DNA from: Salvator merianae | Taxonomy: Eukaryota > Chordata > Lepidosauria > Squamata > Teiidae | Length of the DNA: 64,000 bases | Reading direction: 5' to 3' | NCBI GenBank assembly: GCA_003586115.2 | Contig: QVOM02000073.1 | Span: 36,816,876 to 36,880,875 of the forward strand | Shown here: positions 55,200-64,000 of the stretch, in pieces | Layout of the letters: every line of letters starts with the position of its first letter | Position numbering within the stretch: position 1 is the stretch's first letter | The notes under the pieces: model-generated | The model's input: the letters and a program-made list of their open reading frames with translations, nothing else | Database searches by the model: none | Told to the model about the DNA's origin: nothing | Translations under genes and position numbers: made by a program

Positions 55200-55678
55200 G
55201 GCTCTTTCTGCACTTTCTTTGGTTATTCTGGGTCAGAGCGGGACACCCAACCCCAGAATACACAACACAACTCACTCTGCCTCCAAAGAGTCCTTGGAGA
55301 GGCATCCAATCTCCATTCTTGGCCTTTGGTGTTTCTGGAATTGCCTTTTCACTGGATATCACTTACTAGCAGTGCTTCCTGAAGCAACACTGGCAAAGGG
55401 CTCCGATGGTATACCAGACCACAAAAATGTGCAATCTGTAGGCTGTTAGTGATCCAGTCTACCATCAGAGGTCAACTTGTGGATCTCTGAAAAGGTCAGA
55501 ACAGGAGAGGGCACTATTTTGGTGCTCTATCCTGGCCCATAGCCTAGTTCAAAGCAGACAGGCCATTCCAAGGAGGGTCAGGGCCTGTGCCAGTCCACAC
55601 TAGCATGTGGACAGCAGAACCCTGGACTGCTTCAGCCTGTCCTTTAGTCCAGTATACTACCATGTGCCAAAAGGGCCA
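55200..55678. mobile_element. System B MITE, TSD ATG
   Basis: The left end GGCTCTTTCTGCACTTTC and the complemented right end GGCCCTTTTGGCACATGG are inverted. ATG flanks both sides (55197-55199, 55679-55681). The 479-bp interior includes GTGATCCAGTCTACCATCAG and TTAGTCCAGTATACTACCAT segments related to 42150-42175. Frames at 55197-55449 are internal to it. Confidence 0.8.
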
Positions 55679-55854
55679 TGCAGGCTACAGAATAATAAAC
55701 ACAGGCAAAATAAAGTGTCGGGTGTGAAACATTTTGGTCAGTGCCTCCAACTGCATACTCATATTACAGTCTTGTTTAATAAACAAAACAAGAGAATAAA
55801 TGCTAGATTGCTTGAAAAATTCTAAATTTCCAGTATCTCATCCAACAAAATACA

Positions 55855-57420
55855 CAATTATTTATTTCTATGCATTTCTAAACTGCCCTTCACTCAAAGG
55901 TCCCAAGGTTGGTCATATAGCATTGCAACAAAGGTTAAAAACTATTAAAGACCCCAAACTACAGGGCAACATAGGGAGAGAACTTTAAACCTCAAGACGC
56001 CAAGGTGAAGAGGCATGAAAGATACATAACGTTGATGCCTGACAAACATCCAGGACGAAAAGATTATTCTATAATTTGTGGGGCACCACAAATAAGGTCT
56101 TTCATTGTGCCACCTCCTCTTGAACATCCAAGAAGGCTTTACAGCAAACAATAATCAGGTAGCCCTTCAGATATTTGGGCCTCAGGTTGTTTGGGGTTTA
56201 ATACATTGATGCCAAGATCTTGAATTGGGCTTGGTAGCAAAGAAGCAACCAGTGCAGATCTTTTAGGACCACTGCACATTGCATGCAACCAGAAACTCAT
56301 GTCATTAGACTTGCTATTGGATTCTGCATTAGTTCCGGCTTTCAGGACCTTTTCAGTGGTGGCATCACACAGAGTGCATTACAATAGTATCATCCGGGAC
56401 TTACCAGAGGATGATTCAAGGGCTGATCAAGGCATCTCTATTCAGGAAAGGCCAAAGTTACCAAACCAGATGGAGATGGAAGCAAGCACTTTCGGCCACT
56501 TGCTGCCACTTGAGTCTCAAGTGACAGTGATGAACCCAAAAGTAGAGCAATCCCATCCAGAAATGGGTACCCTCTGTGTTCCTAGAGTTGTCTAAATTCA
56601 GTTTCAACTTATTGGTGAATATCCAGCTCAATAGAGGGCCTTTTCGCACTGAGCTCGGTAGACCATTCTCAGTAGTCGGCTTCGAACCGGAGAGGTTGGG
56701 GAACACTCGGTGCCATTCGCACTCCCGGCCAGAGGAACGGACCCGAAGCTGACCAGCAGAGGGAACAGTGCAAATGGTAGCCGCTAGTTCAGTACCCACT
56801 TCGCACCCGCTTCGTACCCACTTCATACCCGCTTCGCACCTTCGCACCCAGTTCATACCCAGAGGGCTGGTTACAAAGCCGGCTTCGTAACGGCAGCTCG
56901 GCGGCCAAGCCCAAAGGGCTATCCCGGGTACGAAGATCGTACCGGGTTATGAAGCAGTGGAGCGGAGTACGAAAACTTCGCACCCCGGATGCGAAGCAGC
57001 GGACCATGCATGCGTAGCCGCGCCAGCCACGCCCGACACCGAGGCAAACAGTGCGAAAGCACCATGCCCGATCTTCGCTCCATCGCGCAGGTCGGGATGA
57101 AGACATCTTCTTTGTTGTCTGGCCTTATCCAGCTTCGGGTTCAAATCGGGTACGGAGTGGTTCGGATCATTGAGGCGCACGCCTGCGGCAGTGCGAAAGC
57201 TCCGTTCCAGCGAACGGACAAGAACGGTCTACCGCTACAGTGCAAAAAGGCCCAGAGTGTCCAGGCAACTATCAGGTATCTCAGATGCCTCCGACCCAGA
57301 TGGGTGGACCGACAGAGTTGGGTGTTATCAGCATATTGTTAGCATCTCATTCCTTACCTCAAATAATCACTCCAAATGGCTTCATAGAGACATTAAAGAA
57401 CATAGAAAACAAAATTTAAT
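55855..57420 (-). mobile_element. CR1/L3-like LINE RT and 3' end, minus strand, interrupted
   Basis: The minus strand runs from about 57420 to the tail near 55855, where the plus strand begins TTATTTATTTCTATGCATTT. At 57315-57338 it encodes QYADNTQL, the position of the catalytic YADD box, with the second aspartate changed to asparagine. Upstream FNVSMKPFG matches FNIYMKPLG. After the MITE at 56636-57253 the sequence resumes as WIFTNKLKLNLD (about 56590-56625), matching WM..NKLKLNPDKTE. The rest to about 56200 is decayed C-terminal sequence, with stops and frameshifts throughout. The L3-versus-CR1 assignment is by motif recall. Confidence 0.82.
56636..57253. mobile_element. CpG-rich system B MITE inside a LINE, TSD AGA
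   Basis: The left end GGGCCTTTTCGCACTGAGC and the complemented right end GGGCCTTTTTGCACTGTAGC are inverted. AGA is present at 56633-56635 and 57254-57256. Excision joins two parts of one LINE RT, confirming that it is an insertion. The inner terminal segment GGTAGACCATTCT pairs with AGAACGGTCTACC. There are many CpGs and tandem CTTCG(C/T)ACCC words at 56795-56850. Minus frames 56458-56856 and 56789-57106 and plus frames 56989-57523 are chance frames through it. Confidence 0.92.
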
Positions 57421-57730
57421 GAATCTTCCCTTCAAGGGTTTTATATCCTGGAATGGAGAATCTCAGTCTGTTCTGGGACAAGGAGGGAAGGGTAGAAATG
57501 GTCTAGTTCTGTTCATTAGCTAATGAAGAGATTCCAAAATATAGTTGTTTGTCATCCAGCAATACAGAATCAGCAGGGTAGTGTTTCAAAACTAAGGCTG
57601 TGTCTCCACTTATCACTATGGGTGCTTTCAGGGAGAGTCCCAGGTGTTGTATTTCCACATTTGGTGGCATGATGCATCCACTGGAGGGTATGATGACCAC
57701 CCAAGGTGCCTAGAGGAGAGTGCATGAAAC
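57421..57730. other. Unassigned stretch
   Basis: Possibly more of the LINE 5' part; no motif was recognised. Confidence 0.35.
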
Positions 57731-57733
57731 TGT

Positions 57734-58059
57734 GGGCCTGTTTGCACTTTACCCATAGTGAGCAATCAGATGCTTACTGGATAAGTGCATTCTCACTGTA
57801 CTGCTGTTACTAGCTGTGTACAACAAAATTGTGGGTGCAAACACTGCAAGTGGACAATGTAGCACGGCTGTGGCTGCACAATTGCACGCTGCATCCCTGA
57901 TCACCATAGCAACAGCCAGATGTTGCTGTGGCTGCTGTCATGGTGATCAGGCTGACCATCTGCACTTCGAGTACTGGAGGCCCTGTACAGGGCTGTTCCA
58001 GCCCTTGCAATGCAAATGGTATAATAATGCCATTCTAGGCTGTAAAGGTCAAACAGTCT
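57734..58059. mobile_element. System B MITE, tentative TSD TGT
   Basis: The left end is GGGCCTGTTTGCACTTTACC; the complemented right end is AGACTGTTTGACCTTTACAG. TGT lies on both sides (57731-57733, 58060-58062) if the eroded right end is accepted. Colinear with 23368-23761 (GTAGCACGGCTGTGGCTGCA, CATCCCTGATCACCAT, CCATTCTAGGCTGTAAAG). Confidence 0.75.
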
Positions 58060-58062
58060 TGT

Positions 58063-59019
58063 GTTTCAATAACAAGCACCTCATTCTCTACTTCACTGAG
58101 CACCAAACTGGATACTAAGAAGTACCTATTGATACAGCAAGGCATGCCCTTCTATGGAGGTGCCGACCGCTAGGCACCTTCCCCCACAACTGTGGAGACA
58201 CAGCCAAAGTTGATGAAGAGTGCTTAAAAACATCACCACTATCACAGAGCCACTAGTGCAGTTCCACTTTTCATCCTTGCTATCATCCTGACATCAGCTA
58301 AGAGTTGTTTCCTTTTCTCCTTCTCCTTCCCTCTTTCCTCATGTCAACTTGTACAGATCCTTAGTTCTGAGCTGGCTTTCTGATAATTCCTTTCCAGAAT
58401 TGTCCATTTCAGGTTTTTGCTAGGATTCTGAGAAACCAGGAACTGCATTTGTATAATGTCCCCTGGGAAATGGCCATCCACACCGAATCCTTCTCAATAA
58501 ACATTCAATCAGGAAATGTATATCTTTATTCCCCTTCTATCTGTCTATGTGACCTTTCTATTCTATGTTGTCTTTATGTCCACTGAATTATCAATCATCA
58601 CCTTAGGATGTCTCACTCTCTCAGCTTTCCCCTTCAGCTCTCTCATTTCCCAAAGCAATCTGGTAGAAGTCACCTCTTGCTACCCCAAGAGAAAGAGTAA
58701 CTGAGCTATATTATTTCCCTACAATAAAGGTCTTGTGTATTATTTCTGAAATATTTGTGCCACTCTTGCACACCTGGGAACCTCCTGTGCTATTTGATGC
58801 ATTTATTTATTTAATGTAAATTCATAAGCTCTTGTCTTTTGCATAAGAAGCTGCTGTGAGACTACTGGGGGGAACTGTTTGAATGTGCCATGAATGGCAT
58901 CTTCAGCCCATTGGGACCGGTGGGGCAGAGGACAAATCTGCTAAACGTGGCAAACTCCCATTATGTTTTTAGGAGTTCCTTTAAGTATTAACACAGTGGA
59001 AGAAGAATTACTAGTATTT
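58063..59019. other. Unassigned stretch
   Basis: No element was recognised before the L1 relic. Confidence 0.4.
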
Positions 59020-59520
59020 CACATGGTGTCTAGTTTGAAGTTAAACTGGAATAAATCAGAAATTTTAATGAAGAATATTTCTTCAAAGGATCAACTAAAA
59101 ATACAGCAACATTTGGAGGTCAAATGAATGACAAATTTTTGAAATATTTAGGTTTCATAATTCCCAAAAATATTAATAAAATACTGAATAATATCCAGTT
59201 AGTAAAATTAGTAAAAAAAAAAGAATATGATGAAATGAAAAAAAACACTTTTTTTTTTTTTGCTCTACACTGCTCTGTGTATTGATAGCAGAGCACAAAG
59301 GACCAAGAAGTGGAATAAAAAATAACTTTTGATTATGGGATAAATTTCATCAATGAAGATGAAAATTATTCCTAAATTACCATTTTACTTTCTGACCATA
59401 TCTGTGTAGATATTGCCTAAACTATTAAGTGGAAAAAAATGATTTCGCAATTTATTTTTCAAAGTAAAATCTCAGTTATCTAGATTGTTAACTCATAAAT
59501 GTTCAAATATACAAGGATGA
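59020..59520 (+). mobile_element. L1 ORF2 relic, plus strand, part 1
   Basis: The plus strand gives SSLKLNWNKSEIL (the SGLKLN..KSE block), then FLKYLGFIIPKNINK and, after a frameshift, KMKIIPKLPFYFL, which is the usual order in the L1 ORF2 region following the RT domain. It breaks off near 59520 at a T-rich tract and resumes at 60905 after an opposite-strand L1. Confidence 0.8.
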
Positions 59521-60904
59521 GGAATCTCTTTTTTTTTCTTTTCTTTTTTAATAATAAATTTTATAACAACTTAAAGAAATACAACATTTAGTGGTCCCCC
59601 CCCCAAAAAATACATTAAAAAACAAACCAACAAACAATAACTAACCCACCACCACTCTGCCAAACTACCCCTTAGGCACATTGGTTGACGACATTAGATT
59701 ACTTCTTCCATCTTCTTCCACCTTCTTTTTAGCTGGACCAAAGAGCCAGTCTTATTATTTCTTCTCTTATTTCATCTGGCGCTTGGGGTCTCATGGAAAA
59801 ATACAATAAGTCTTTCCATTTTTCCTCTGTTTTAAAAAGCAATTTCAAACCTTGACTTTTAAATCTCATTTCCCGCATTTTATCGAATCTATATTGTTCC
59901 ATTAGGTACCTATAGCAGTTACTTAATGTCCATTTAGTACTTTCCCTCCATCCCAATACAATTGTCAATTGCGCTGCCAATATCGTTTGAGCAAATAAAT
60001 ACTGTTTTTCCTTGCTTATACTCCCTGATGTCACTTCAGAAAAAACTAGTTCAGGTGACAAATTCAAATTTAAATTTAAAATGTCATTAATTTCTTTCTG
60101 AATAACTATCCAAAACAATTTTATAATATCCCATTCCCACCAAAGGTGGAAATATGTGCCTCTATGGCCACACCCATGCCAGCATTGTGGTGACATCATG
60201 GGTATCATATGTGCTAATTATGCTGGTGTCCTATACCATCTATAAAATATTTTCAGGATCATCTTTTGTACCCTATTATTCTTTAAATCTTTAATTTTCT
60301 TCATTTTTTGCGCAACATTTTCCCTCGTAATGTTAATATCTGTCTGCCATATTTGAAACATGCTTTCCATTATTTCATTCTTTTGATTTGTTAATAAGCC
60401 ATATATTTTACTCCCTGTACCTTTTGACCCCTTCAAACAGTCTTCCAATATTTCCTCTATCTCAGTCAATGGTCTGTAGATCAATAAATGTATGTTATTA
60501 GTTACTGACCAGTTTCTCAAGGAATTATAAGTTAGCCATCTTCTCCCCAGAACCTGTTTTATTTCCTGTTCCCTCCATTCCCCTCTAATATTATATAGAT
60601 CCTTTAAATATTTAAACCCATTTTCTTTTAAGTTGTGTAATATTCTTTCTTCCATCACCTCTTGATCCTTATTTATATATTCAATAGTTGTATATTTTGA
60701 TATTTGTGGTGCTAGTTTCTGTTGATAGGTTCTCCAAATTTCCATAACTTGTTTCAATGGTCCATATAACCCTCTATATTTTCTTTCTGGCATTTTACCC
60801 CACATTAAACTACTATTCTCTAAATTATGTATCTTTTTCTCTATTTTTACCCGTTTTTCTTCCGTTTTAACTTCTAACTCTACTAATTTTTTTATTGAAA
60901 AGCC
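59521..60904 (-). mobile_element. Younger L1 inserted antisense, ORF2 C-terminus nearly open
   Basis: The minus strand is open from about 60910 to 59729 apart from a single in-frame TAA at 60220-60218. The first part runs about 230 codons (start-like Met at 60805 is internal) and ends FYRWYRTPA. After the stop the same frame continues for 159 codons with CWHGCG, GTYFHLWWEW and FWIVIQKEI, the L1 C-terminal cysteine/histidine segment, to a stop at 59731-59729. A short 3' UTR with a G9 run (plus-strand C at about 59597-59605) and an A-rich tail (plus-strand T at 59528-59551) follow. 5'-truncated. No target duplication was resolved. Confidence 0.88.
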
Positions 60905-61290
60905 ACATACTATTTCTTAGACTTAAAGCAATATTATGAAGCACTGAAGACAAAATATTTCTATTATAATTCACCTTGGAAAAAGTGGGTTCAGATTGAA
61001 TTTCAGGAAGTACCAGCATTGTAGAAATCATCATTATTCACCTCATGGAAGGATTCCGTTCATGGAATAATTAATCCCAATAACTATATGGAAATAATGG
61101 GGAAAAATCATCTCCATCACTGATTTCACTGCTAAATGACCTTCATACATTTCTACCAATATTGCAAGAGAAATTGCAGTTTGGAATGAACAGGCTTCTT
61201 TATTATCAATTACAACATTTCATAAATAAAGAAGAGATTTTAAAAAGCAGGTATAAGATCATTAACATCCTTTGGACATCTAACTGATAA
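60905..61290 (+). mobile_element. L1 ORF2 relic, plus strand, part 2
   Basis: Continues part 1: YYFLDLKQYYEALKTKYF, then WKKWVQIEF, and further on ISLINKEEILKSRYKIIN-like pieces, matching the L1 order after the GG..PN..YY block. Reading part 1 directly into part 2 restores the expected order, showing that the antisense L1 interrupted one older copy. Confidence 0.8.
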
Positions 61291-61338
61291 ATAAAAATGC
61301 ATTAATAAAGGACTGGTTTCTAAATGATATGTTATAAT

Positions 61339-61480
61339 TAGAGATGCACATGAACTTTTTTTTTTTGCTTCAATTTTATTTGAACTGAACCATATGAGCT
61401 GCAAACATATTCATATAGAACTTCAAATGGCCAAAAACTGTTTAAAGTTCAGTTCAAAAGTTTGATTAATGGTTCTACTC
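61339..61480. mobile_element. Probable hAT terminus
   Basis: TAGAGATGCACATGAAC at 61339-61355 closely matches the complemented right end of the MITE at 44087 (TAGGGATGTGCATGAAC). It is followed by TTCAA/TTGAA-rich fold-back sequence with GAACTGAACC, also found in that MITE. No inverted partner is present downstream within the window. It may be the 3' end of the hAT element whose transposase relic lies at 62570-63140, or a truncated MITE. Confidence 0.6.
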
Positions 61481-62569
61481 AGGAAACCATGGAAGAGAGC
61501 AAGGGAGGCAGCAAAACCAAAGTTCCACAGACTCTGAGTTGGATCCCAAAATTAGCATGTGGGTCTGGGGTGCTCAAGAAAGACCCTTATCAAGTTTCAG
61601 GGTTATCAGACCCAGTCTTGATTTTTTATTATTTTTGGAAATTCTTTGTCCAAAAACTGGAAAGAAAATCCCATGAAAAAGTAAATGTCCCTGCCTGCCT
61701 ATTGTCCACACCCCCAAGCAACCATGAGCACTAAGAGACATGGCATGAGTCATGTGATCCTAAAGCATCTTGGTAAAAAGCTATTCCTTTTTCCTTACTT
61801 GAACTGCTGAATATCTTCTGTTGCCTGTGAGTTTTGAGCTCTGCCTGAGGAGTAGATCCAAGGAAGATCTTGTGGTAAGTGATTCAAAGAAGGAGATGCT
61901 GCATTTCCACACCTCAACCAAGACCTCAGAGTCTGAAAATTTCTTATTTGTTTATTTACTTACTTTTCTTACTTACTTACTGTCTTTGGGTGCTGACTTG
62001 AACTCTGATTGAGGACTAGTGGGTCCAAGTAAAATTAGGTAAGTCAATGACGGAGATGGAGATGCTGCATCACCTGCATGTTTCTCCACTTTGGCCAAGG
62101 TCTCAGACTGATACTGGCCCCTGGACACTGAACCTGAAAGGTACTGGCTCAGGGCACTGAGCATACTCCATGTGACCTAGCATCATTGGTGGTATGTTTT
62201 TGTATGAGTGTAAGTGTATGGTTTGATGCCACAGCAGTAACACGCAGACTGTGGCACACCCTCCCAAGGGGTAATGTGTGGATGATGTTGTGTGGGTGAA
62301 GTGTTTATTCTGCATTACATCTAGAGACTGGAATCCTACATAAAGGATTCCTCCCTTTTTGTGTGTGCAACTAGGTGCTCTGTAGAATCTAACTTTTGGG
62401 GGTTAGTGGTAGCCCTAGCCTGTATGTGCTACTAATATAAGTTTTGTGTGTTGTTAGAGCCTAGTTTTCCATTTGTTTTTTAACCTTTTCTTGGGGAAAA
62501 TAATTTGTGTGTGAACAACTAAGTCTTTTTTTAATTAGTTTTCCACCTGCCCTTGATGCTGCAGGTTAG
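61481..62569. other. Unassigned stretch between hAT terminus and transposase
   Basis: If the element is a single hAT copy, this would be its 3' noncoding part. It contains a (TTAC)n microsatellite at about 61953-61981 and GAGATGCTGCATTTCCAC / GAGATGCTGCATCACC, a diverged direct repeat at about 61891 and 62056. Confidence 0.4.
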
Positions 62570-63140
62570 GGGTCACCATAGTCCCTCATCCTTCAAGGAC
62601 ACTTTGGGAAACCCAACTGGGGGAGGTTGACCTTTAAGAAAACAAGTTGTTTCACAAGACAAACATCTATACAAAAGCAACAAGATGTCACCATGTTACC
62701 CGCCATAGAAAACACTCTCTCATTTTGCACAGAAGTCAGTGGAGCGGACAGGTACTTCTGAGCAAAAACTTCCAAATCTGGCCAGATTTGGCGATGCTAT
62801 TGGCTCTCATTGATACTGCAGAATGGACTGCTTAGCACTACTGAGGCCAAGTGACTCATCCTCCTGTCACCTTGGTAACTAACTGGAGCTAAGAATAAAG
62901 AAGCCCGAAAGTGCCAACTTGCAACACGCTTCATGAGTTGCCTCTGAAACTGCACTGCTGGATCCAGCAACAGGGGATCTCCCACTGCTCGAAGCAGGGA
63001 AACACTGCCAACAGGCACTCTACTTTCTGATGCCTTGGCCATCCTCTGCACCTCAACTCTCTTAGCTGTGTGAAACAGATGCAAGGCAGCCCATTCCTGG
63101 GAATAGCTGCCTTTACCCTTTGGTCAAGAAGGCTAGTCAA
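62570..63140 (-). pseudogene. hAT transposase C-terminal relic
   Basis: Minus-strand pieces: SLLDQRVKAAI (about 63100-63135), resembling the LLDPR.K block of hAT transposases, and, in another frame, QKYLSAPLTSVQNERVFS then AGNMVT (about 62690-62765) and LVFLKVNLPQLGF (about 62600-62645). The last two are the hAT dimerisation domain (YLS.P.SSV.SER.FS...N....R..L.....LVFL..N). Frameshifts and the lost R..L spacing show it is inactive. The N-terminal BED finger and catalytic core are not recognised. Confidence 0.82.
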
Positions 63141-63159
63141 ACCTTCTTGCTCAAGGGTT

Positions 63160-63375
63160 CCCTCAGCCTCTAAATAACAGTAAGATGCTTAACTCAGCTG
63201 AGCAGCCTATATTTATAATTAATAACAGCATGATTTCCTGATGAATTGTCTTTAAAAATTCTTGATTTTTTTTTTTTTTTTTGCATTCCCAGCACATACG
63301 GAAGAAGATGTCTTTATTCTCAAAGCAATGCCAGCAAGACAATATACTGAAGTGCGACATCTGTGCCAATGTTTG
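63160..63375 (-). pseudogene. L1 ORF2 C-terminal fragment
   Basis: Minus translation SILSCWHCFENKD then IFFRMCWECKK and FLKTIHQEI matches the L1 C-terminal CW.C...GT..HMWWEC..I..FW..I segment, as in 21541-21894 and 59729-60208. An A-run (plus-strand T at about 63266-63282) inside the frame may have expanded later. Short and isolated. Confidence 0.7.
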
Positions 63376-64000
63376 TGTAGAATTTGTGTAGCATTTTCAG
63401 CAATGTCTTTAATTCTTACTGCTGTACTAAAACTACGTTGACAAATATCACAGTTCAGTTACTGTTATTTAGAGGTTTAAACAAAATTTAAAATGTAATC
63501 AAATTTATGTTAATAGCTGCACTTTTAACAATAGTGTAAAATTTGAAATAAAATTAAAACTCTCACTAAAGAATTTTGGTATAACAAACTGGAATACAGC
63601 AGCAGGTGAATGTGTTTCTTATTAGATAACTTAAATGAAATGTGAAAGCATAATCATTTACTATGGAGTGGGATCCTTTAACAGGATGTATAAAAAAATC
63701 TTAATTCAATAATACTTCCTAGTAAGCACATTTTGATTTATGGCAATCTAGAAATATAAGTTCAACTTAGGTATGATATATATATACAGTATATCTCACT
63801 TCCATATATATGATGATAGATATTTTAATTGTTGAATATGTATTAGCATTATTATTGTAAGGTTATAGTAATTAGGTTATTTTGTATTTTATACTTTATT
63901 TGCATTATTATAAAATTCTATTTTTTAATATTTTAGGTTGTATATGATATAGTAGTGTAGATTATTTTGAATTATATGCTTTATTTATTAGAATATTTTA
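63376..64000. other. Unassigned AT-rich end of window
   Basis: Very AT-rich, with a TATATATATACAGTATAT segment near 63778-63795. No element end was recognised. Confidence 0.5.

Noticed and set aside
56458..56856. 132-codon minus-strand frame
   Set aside because: A fusion of decayed LINE RT with MITE sequence across the 56636 boundary. Only the LINE half is meaningful and it is annotated there.
1..64000. Endogenous retrovirus or LTR element
   Set aside because: No long direct terminal repeats, primer-binding site or gag/pol-like retroviral motifs were seen. All RT motifs found are of non-LTR type.

Overview
The window looks like intergenic or intronic DNA from a squamate reptile (lizard or snake). 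No host protein-coding gene can be supported. The sequence is AT-rich and CpG-poor by eye. It carries a repeat mix typical of squamates: a tRNA-headed SINE with a Bov-B-like body (Sauria SINE type), CR1 3' ends, CR1/L3-like reverse transcriptase, AT-rich vertebrate L1, an R4/Dong-like LINE, 5S-derived sequence and many hAT and other small DNA transposons. The assignment to squamates is inference from recognised family motifs; no search was run. Nearly every open reading frame over 60 codons lies in a transposon relic, a microsatellite or the antisense of a LINE.

Layout. 0-10 kb: a diverged tandem duplication split by a 180-bp MITE, several LINE tails, an L1 3' fragment with a 17-bp target duplication, a (TTCC)n tract and a CR1 tail. 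10-20 kb: a 433-bp MITE with hairpins at both ends, a CpG-rich hAT MITE with a perfect 8-bp target duplication, a CR1 3' end, a degenerate minisatellite, another hAT MITE and the SINE. 20-29 kb: a plus-strand L1 ORF2 relic abutting a minus-strand non-LTR RT relic, a 1.56-kb hAT-ended element filled by a 143-bp palindromic tandem array, and a minus-strand R4-like LINE. 29-46 kb: many MITEs, including one nested inside another, and a 5S rRNA-derived fragment; 35.8-38.1 and 42.9-44.0 kb are repeat-poor. 46-55 kb: mostly unassigned, with one CpG-rich MITE and several hairpins. 55-64 kb: a CR1/L3-like LINE split by a CpG-rich MITE, an L1 inserted into an L1 of opposite strand, and a decayed hAT transposase whose putative end resembles the MITE ends elsewhere in the window.

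Two DNA-transposon systems dominate. System A has TIRs near TAGGGATGTGCACGAA and 8-bp target duplications (hAT). It includes three non-autonomous copies, one carrying the palindromic array, and possibly the transposase relic at 62.6-63.1 kb. System B has TIRs of the form GGGCCTGTTTGCACTT or GGGCCTTTCTGCACTT and appears to leave 3-bp duplications. Its copies often carry a hairpin just inside the TIR, and the hairpin sequence differs between copies while the pairing is kept. System B is the best candidate here for something not yet well described.
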